DNA of 64,000 nucleotides from Oenanthe sinensis. Lineage: Eukaryota > Streptophyta > Magnoliopsida > Apiales > Apiaceae. Shown piece by piece: positions 57,648 to 64,000 of this stretch. Location of the stretch: NCBI GenBank assembly GCA_028671895.1, contig CM053794.1, positions 22,802,501 to 22,866,500 of the forward strand, in the 5' to 3' direction. Position numbers and translations under genes: made by a program. Numbering within the stretch: position 1 is the stretch's first letter; each line of letters begins with the position of its first letter. The notes beneath the pieces were generated by a model. That model did no database searches. It saw only the letters and a list, made by a program, of their open reading frames with translations, and was not told where the DNA came from.

Positions 57648-59508
57648 TCACAGGGGAATGTTGTTGAGTTTGCACGAAACATGATCTTTGTACTTCTTTG
57701 TTTCGTACTTTGCTGAATTCTGTTCGGTGACAACTTTGGGATGTGGACCAACTTCCATGTCTCCTGGTGGCACCATGAACACTGGCCATGACATTCTTGT
57801 TTTCTCCTTATTCACTGTTGTTCTGTGAATGACTGCTTTGTACTTGCCGTTGCTCAATATCTGCATATAACACACACAGTAAATGTCAAGAAAGTTCAGA
57901 GGAAAATGCTTAATCTTTAACTACTACTACAAATCATGTTTTTTGATGACAGCAGTAGTGGTAAATGGTAAAACAACTAATACCTCAGTAACAGAACTGT
58001 TAAAGAATAGTATAAGATCCATTTGTTAAAGAGAAGCTTTTTTCTAGATTAGACCAAATATCTGTAGCCAAGGTCATGTACATAATGGTATTCTTTAACA
58101 AGAACCAATAAAAATGACAAGTGCATTGGGAATGTGCTGAGCATCAATCCAATTCCCCTCATGGAAAACTTGGAGGCCCTGCACATCATTAGGAACAAGA
58201 ATGGTCATGGCAGTCATGTCGGCATGAGCCTGAATGCCGAGTGCTAGGTCAGGGCCTGGACATGGAGGATAATAATTAATCTTCAAGAGGTAGACAAGAT
58301 CAACTCCTCCAACTGCTGCCCTGAGCTCATTCTCCTCTAACCCTATCCCTTTAGATAAACACCTTAAAAGTCTCTCCCCCACCTTATGCAAATACTTTGT
58401 ATACTACTCAGTTGCCTCCCTACAATCATCCAATATACAAAATTTTTATATCGTATTATGCTAATAAGCGCTCAAGCAGATTATGACACTATAACTTCAA
58501 CACCACATGTATATATAACTGTAGTCGTACACTTGTACACACTGTCTTATAATCGTGATAGAGATCAATATTTTTTTTTGGTACATAATTTCTTTATGTG
58601 CACGAAAAGGAGGAACACTTATTCGAATTTGTACACACTGTCTTGTTGATCGTTAGATCGAGCACTATTCAAAATATTAATGGAACTGTTGCTGCCTTAT
58701 TTATAAAGTTCAAATTTGTTTTCTAGAGTTTGTGTAATTTTTAAGTAGGAGAGGAAAAGAAATTAGTTAGGAGTGGTTCGAGGATAACCTTTTGCCACTA
58801 GGCGATTCCTCAATTTTCGGTATTTAAGTATGGAAGCTGATCCAGGGCAATCATCATTTGCTGGATAAGCTTTTCCATCAAATGATTTCCTAGCCAGCCG
58901 TCGGATCAGGACGGTCACGATTTAGAAAAAAACAGGGACGAGCCGTTGTTAATAACAAGCTGATCCAAGGGCTCGAAATCATTTGCTAGAAAAGTTTAAC
59001 CGCAAATGATTATCCTAGATCAGCACCCTCTAAGTATTACCTGTAAGAAGGTGGATTCCTTGGCCAACACTGATAATTAACAGCTGCAGGAGGAGATAAT
59101 ATCTGAAACAAGTGATCAACACGTCCTTCGATAATTCCATCAACTTGTTTTTGTAACTTGCTTCCATAGCCTTCAATACTCTCGGCACCGAGAGGATTCA
59201 TATAAACTTCTCTCCACTTTCGACAACTTAAAAAAGTGAGTCCCAACTTGTTTCATTTTACTTATAATATCATTAGGAATACCATGATCCACTAACTGAA
59301 AAGTACCCCACTCAGAGCATGCCTTGTAGATTTGAGCCACAAGTTGGTCATCATCCTTCGTGGAAAAATCGATAACTGGGACTTGAGGGACTTGATCCTT
59401 GACCGTGGTGACTCGGGGTGTTTCTTCCTCAGGCCGAATGATTTTGGTCGAAATGGTGTCTGTGGCATTGGCAACTGAAGCCATATCTTGAATCATTTGT
59501 GCATCCAT
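57648..59508 (-). pseudogene. Flavonol synthase-like 2-oxoglutarate dioxygenase, pseudogene
   Basis: Exon 1 59508-59041, exon 2 58419-58106 and exon 3 57860-57648 on the minus strand. The plan is that of flavonol synthase/flavanone 3-hydroxylase-type enzymes: VPVIDFS near residue 43, SIEGYGSKLQK and LVYLLKINYYPPCP. The iron and 2-oxoglutarate ligands are recognisable as HAD (AHADM), His in HRTTVNK and RMS. Three lesions are visible. (1) A 2-bp deletion in a GAGAGA run near 59215-59225 shifts the frame; exon 1 is 468 bp where phase needs 470. (2) An in-frame TAG lies four codons into exon 2 (58407-58405). (3) The exon 2 end is altered, so the usual short block between VIFIG and ILSNGKYK is missing and the exon 2-3 phase fails. 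A functional protein cannot be made. Confidence 0.85.
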
Positions 59509-61600
59509 TAGATTTTCTTTGATTTATTACTTCTTTCCTTAATATTTTTGTGCAAGTTCAAGGGAGTGTCTTGTGAAGATTGCAAATACTTAAAGGACAA
59601 TGTATTCAGTTGGAATTGGAAATTCTCTGTAATCCATACAAATAAATTTGTTTCCCGATAAGTAGTAACTTATACAGTTGAAACAAATGGGGCCACCTCA
59701 CTCCTTTTTTAGAAATTGATATAACAATAAATGGCTATATTAGCCGCATGCAACTACATTTCTTAACGTCGAGTTTGGGAGATATCATAAAAATTTCGGG
59801 ATCGGGATAGGACGGTATTCGTGTCTTTGCCGCCCGATCTCCGATTACCGATGTTTATATTTAATAAATACATGTATATAAATAATAATAATATTTATAA
59901 TTTGTATGTATTATATTTTTAAATTTTTAATTCATTTTATTAATCTAATTTTTTTAAATTATAATATCATTTTATTTTTATCCTTTATTTATAGGGCATT
60001 TACCAAAAATACTATTTTTTATTTTTTTTTTTTGAGATTTTATTGTTTTTTGATTTTTTTTGCGAAATTACTGTTTGCAACCAAAATCAACCAGATACAA
60101 TTTATTTTTCAAAATACAACCATAAATGCAACCAAAAAATAATTATTTTTCCTAAAATTTAAAGTTGTATTTGTAGTTGATTTCGATTGATTTTAGTTGC
60201 AAATATGATTGCAAAGTTGTAAAACCGTATTTTGCAAAAAAATAATTTAAAAATCGTATTTTTGTAATTATTTTTTAAAAAAATCGTATTTTTGCAAAAT
60301 ATTTTTAAAAAAATCAATATTTTTGCAAAAAAAATTATCCTTAGATATTTTACAAAAAAACCCCTTATTTATATTATACATTAATATTAATTCAAATTAT
60401 TACTTAAAATATGATATAAAATTAAATATTATATATTATAAATGATAAATTTTAAATTATTTAAATTTAAAAATGTAAGTTAAAATATAAATATTTCTTT
60501 AAAAAAATTCCCAATTTTCCGTGAGATTCTCATTCCCCATTTGGGACCGAGATCGGGTAACAAATATATCTCCATTCGGATGAACGGAAATCGATACGGA
60601 TTCGAAGATTGGATTAGTCTCCAGCCCGAACACGCCCCATAACCATCCTTATGTCCAGCTCGTCTAGTCGGTTTAACTCGCCTTAATCACATGTATATAA
60701 AAGAAACTCTTAATGAGATTAGTTTAGTTTTTTTTCCACTTCATCAAGAATTATTTGAATATAATATAAAATTATGATAATCCTTTAAAATATTTCCTCT
60801 TGGCCCTTTAAAATTTAATTTTAAAAATATCAATAATTTAAGAGGTCTCGAATTCAAATCCATTCTACTCCCAATATTTTTAATATTTAAATTAAATACA
60901 CCAATCACCATTTATATATTTAACATCAGTGAATATTATATATATAAAGAATAATACAAGAGATTCCGAATTGATTCCCAAAATTTTTTCCAAATGATCA
61001 TCAGGTGTCAATATATTATTAATCGTTTTCTTAAAAATAATATGGAGTTAACATGCATTCATATGCGCCACACAAATAAAAGAATGTCAAGAAATTTTTT
61101 CGATCTAATTCGGAACTTTGGCATTATACATATATAAATATAAATACAATAAGTTATATATTTATTAGAAGATGTTTTTATTTAAATAAACTTTTTAAAA
61201 AAGTTACATATATTTTGTGTCGTGTTTTATATCATAAAAATATTAAATTTAATAGTTTTAATTTATTTATTCATTTATTTATTTCAAATGATATAACAAT
61301 GCTATTCTTTTGTTTAATTTAATAATTTATTAAAAATCTTAAATTTTATTATTATTTTATAATATAAATGTGAATCGTCCATTTAAGAAAAATAATGAAT
61401 TGTATTTTATTAATTTTAATTAAAAGTTAAATTTTTAAAAATAATAAGTTGCATTTTATTAACCGAATTACACTCTAGGTTGCAAAGTTAAAAACCATAT
61501 TTTTAAAAATAAAATATAAAAAAAATCATAGTTTTGTAATTTTTTATTTTTTTAAAAAAAGGTTTTATAGTATTACTAGTATTTTTGAAAAAAGCCATTT
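59509..61600. other. Gene-free AT-rich DNA with inverted-repeat element debris
   Basis: There is no coding signal. At 59795-59850 (TTCGGGATCGGGATAGGACG) and 60515-60645 (GAGATCGGGTAACAAATATA, GATACGGATTCGAAG) two GC-richer CCGATC/CGGGAT-type blocks face each other across an AT-rich centre. This is similar in style to the other MITEs here, but I could not match ends. At 60060-60360 the phrase AAAATCGTATTTTTGCAAAA recurs in variants. Confidence 0.4.
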
Positions 61601-61614
61601 ATTTTTTGGGTTAA

Positions 61615-61808
61615 ATATCAAACACATCACTGACTGCGTTAAAATGTATCAAATAGGTGACTGACTACAAATTTGACTTGTTTTGGTCACTGACTGCGTC
61701 CAGATGTATCAAATAGGTGACTGATTGCAAATTTGACTCATTTTGGTCACTGATTGCACAAATTTGACTCATTTTGGTCACTGATTGCACAATTTGACTC
61801 ATTTCAGT
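61615..61808. repeat. Tandem repeat of a MITE-arm-like unit
   Basis: TTTTGGTCACTGA and AAATTTGACT(C/T) alternate. Two units of about 61-65 bp contain ATGTATCAAATAGGTGACTG, followed by two units of about 32 bp. The start GGGTTAAATATCAAACACAT recalls the end of the Mutator-like MITE at 47123, so this may be an arm that expanded in tandem. Confidence 0.65.
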
Positions 61809-62396
61809 TTTCCGGCCACCTTGAAAATTTTCCGACGAAAAAAAATATACACAAACAAATCCGAAAAAAATTTATATGTAGTAAAACACCCCGACTTTGA
61901 ATCTCCTAAACTCAGAATTATCGAAAGGAAATTCAAAACTCAAAATCAAAATTAAATAAATCTTGACCCAAATTACTTTGTTGAAAAAATGTTATTACTT
62001 TAATCAAAGAGCACCCCTTTTCATGAAAAAATGGACATATTACTTTGTGAAAATGTTATTTTTACCTATGAGCCGCCCCTAAACAAGTTATCCTATGAAA
62101 ACATTGATTTCTTTGCATCAAAATGGAATTTAAACAACAATTCTCACTATTTTTTCCTACATTCCCCAAGTTTAATAGTAATTTGAACTATATAGAACTA
62201 AAGCATTGAAATTATTAACGTAATCTTAGATGAGTAAAAGGTAAAAATTAATAGGTCTTTTCAGATTGTTAAATTGTGAGAACTTGCAATATACACCGTA
62301 TAATAATGTACAATTAAGGTATGTCGAATAAAATATAATTCAAGATTTGAACTACTAGATTTTGACCTCAAAGTAAAGATGTATCTATAAATTTTT

Positions 62397-62757
62397 TGGT
62401 CCTCCGTGTACTTATTTTGTATTCCACTCAACTTCAAATACATTTGTGTCTCTTACTCAATTTCAAACACATTATTTTAATCAATGAACAACCATGTTTT
62501 AATCTTCTCATTAGTCAACTTCTTTAATTTATTTAATATCATAATTTATTAATTAAATTTTATGAATATTAAAATAATAATATTATTTTATTTATATTAA
62601 TTAAATTTTATTATTGTGCTCTATCTATATTATATATACTTTTATATTATATTAATCTAAACGGACTTTTTTTTAATTAGAACATAGAGTTGTACTCACA
62701 TTCAATAGCATGTTTCAATTTTCTCATCGCTCAAACACTTTAATTTATTTAATATGG
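62397..62757. repeat. Direct repeat, left copy
   Basis: This matches 63560-63903 with high similarity over about 350 bp (CACTCAACTTCAAATAC, AATATCATAATTTATTAATT, TTATTATTGTGCTCTATC). The spacing is about 1.15 kb and the orientation is the same. It is very AT-rich and non-coding. Confidence 0.85.
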
Positions 62758-63510
62758 TAGTGCTCTCTTGCATGACGGAGTGAAGGATTTACCGCTCATG
62801 GGCGTTGAATAAGATTGGAGTCATGATCGAGGCTAGAGAGGTGAATAAGGCTGGAGTCATGATTTTTAATTATATCTTCAATGATATTTAATATAAATTT
62901 TTTTAATATTAATAATTTATGTTAATATTATATATATTCTCTTATTTTATTTAAATTTATTTTATTTAATATAAATATATTATAATTTGGACCCTTGTTA
63001 TAATAAATATATAATTGAGACTAAAAATTAAATTTTAGTTAATATATATGTATATAGCTAGAACCTGTATTATAATAAGTAAAATTATATTTAATATATG
63101 TTTATTTTTTAGGCCCGTGGCCTAGTACCGACCGACCGATCAAAACTATTAAAATTTTGGCTATAATAATATAGTATAATATTGATATTAATATTCATAA
63201 AGTTTAATGATATATTAAATACAAATTATAAGATAAGTAGGATTTTTAAAATAGAAAATATAGAATATAATTTAAATATAATATAATATTATTCGTGAGA
63301 AGTTGTGTAAAAAAAGGACTTTCGGGGGTTATAGTTGTATGTATGATATATATTCTTTCTAAAATTAGATTTTATTAAAATTGAATGGTTAAGATCGTTT
63401 CTAAGATTGACCTAAAATCAGACGGTTAAGATATTTTCTATGGTTTACCTTATCCGGCTCAGTACCGTATCGACTGAACAAATTTTTTAATGTTTCAATT
63501 ATAATAATCT

Positions 63511-63532
63511 ATACTATATTATTAAAGCCTCA
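63511..63532 (+). mobile_element. Helitron-like 5' terminus
   Basis: A|TCTATACTATATTATTAAAG matches the common plant Helitron start (TC followed by TATACTATATTA...), inserted after A. It immediately precedes the right copy of the direct repeat. The 3' end would be outside the window. Confidence 0.45.
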
Positions 63533-63559
63533 AGGGCAAATGTTTGATCCGTCATCGGT

Positions 63560-63903
63560 CTAGACCTTTTGTGTTTCACTCAACTTCAAATACGCGTGTG
63601 TCTCCTACTCGATTTCAAACACATTCTTTTAATCAATAAATAACCATATTTTAATATTCTCATTAGTCAACCTCTTTAATTTATTTAATATCATAATTTA
63701 TTAATTAAATTTTATGAATATTAAAATAATAATATTATTTTATTTATATTAATTAAATTTTATTATTGTGCTCTATCTATATTATATATATTTTTATATT
63801 ATATTACTCTGAACGAATTTTTTTTAATTAGAATATAGATTTGTACTCATATCTAATAGCATGTTTCAATTTTCTAATCGCTTAAACAATTGAATTTATT
63901 TAA
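63560..63903. repeat. Direct repeat, right copy
   Basis: Partner of 62397-62757. It starts about 45 bp after the Helitron-like terminus, which is not preserved in front of the left copy. Confidence 0.85.
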
Positions 63904-64000
63904 AATTGCAATTTTATAATAGAAGTTTTTGGATATTAAAATTATATTAATATTTTATATATATTAAAACGTACTCTTTTATTTAAATTATAATTAAAAT

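Noticed and set aside
59906..60142. Phe/Ile-rich ORF
   Set aside because: Composition reflects AT-rich DNA with T runs; no start context or family.

Overview
This is a plant nuclear window, from a eudicot and most likely an asterid. It is AT-rich, its genes carry GT-AG introns, and it holds many plant-type transposons (Copia, PIF/Harbinger, hAT, Mutator-like and Stowaway MITEs, Helitron ends). The Copia-linked extra ORF weakly suggests an Apiaceae-like genome; that last point is a guess. All exon models were built by hand from splice sites and reading phase.

Layout. (1) 1-10330, minus strand: the 5' nine coding exons of a long leucine-rich-repeat gene of the plant STK11IP-like type, running off the left edge. 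Its introns hold a dispersed repeat, a Stowaway MITE and a GACTCG-rich inverted-repeat element. (2) 10.3-14.4 kb: intergenic, with MITEs, one nested in another. (3) 14391-18545, plus: a complete five-exon nucleotide-sugar transporter of the UDP-galactose transporter 1 type, with a hAT MITE in intron 1. (4) 19838-20760, plus: a secreted phytocyanin with a tandemly repeated N-terminal extension. (5) 22171-22529: a broken duplicate of the first two exons of the HIRIP3-like gene that lies intact at 38831-48388. (6) 23.2-32.7 kb, minus: a decayed Copia retrotransposon with gag, pol, an extra ORF after pol, one LTR and a hAT MITE inserted in pol. (7) 34169-38669: a decayed PIF/Harbinger element with both ORFs. 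(8) 38831-48388, plus: a nine-exon histone-chaperone gene (HIRIP3/CHZ type). (9) 50.4-53.6 kb, minus: a P450 gene of the CYP85 clan with a pseudogene fragment beside it. (10) 54-57.5 kb: a long LTR-like sequence. (11) 57648-59508, minus: a flavonol-synthase-like pseudogene with three lesions. (12) 59.5-64 kb: gene-free AT-rich DNA with a long direct repeat and a Helitron-like end.

The genes are unrelated housekeeping and specialised-metabolism genes; no operon or biosynthetic cluster is evident. The most unusual signal is in the Copia element. The hexamer TGACAG/CTGTCA is packed into two clusters, one in the U3 part of the LTR and one in front of a second TATA box upstream of the extra ORF. 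Each cluster ends in the same 9-bp inverted repeat (ATACTGTCA / TGACAGTAT). This looks like a repeated regulatory module serving two promoters of one retrotransposon.
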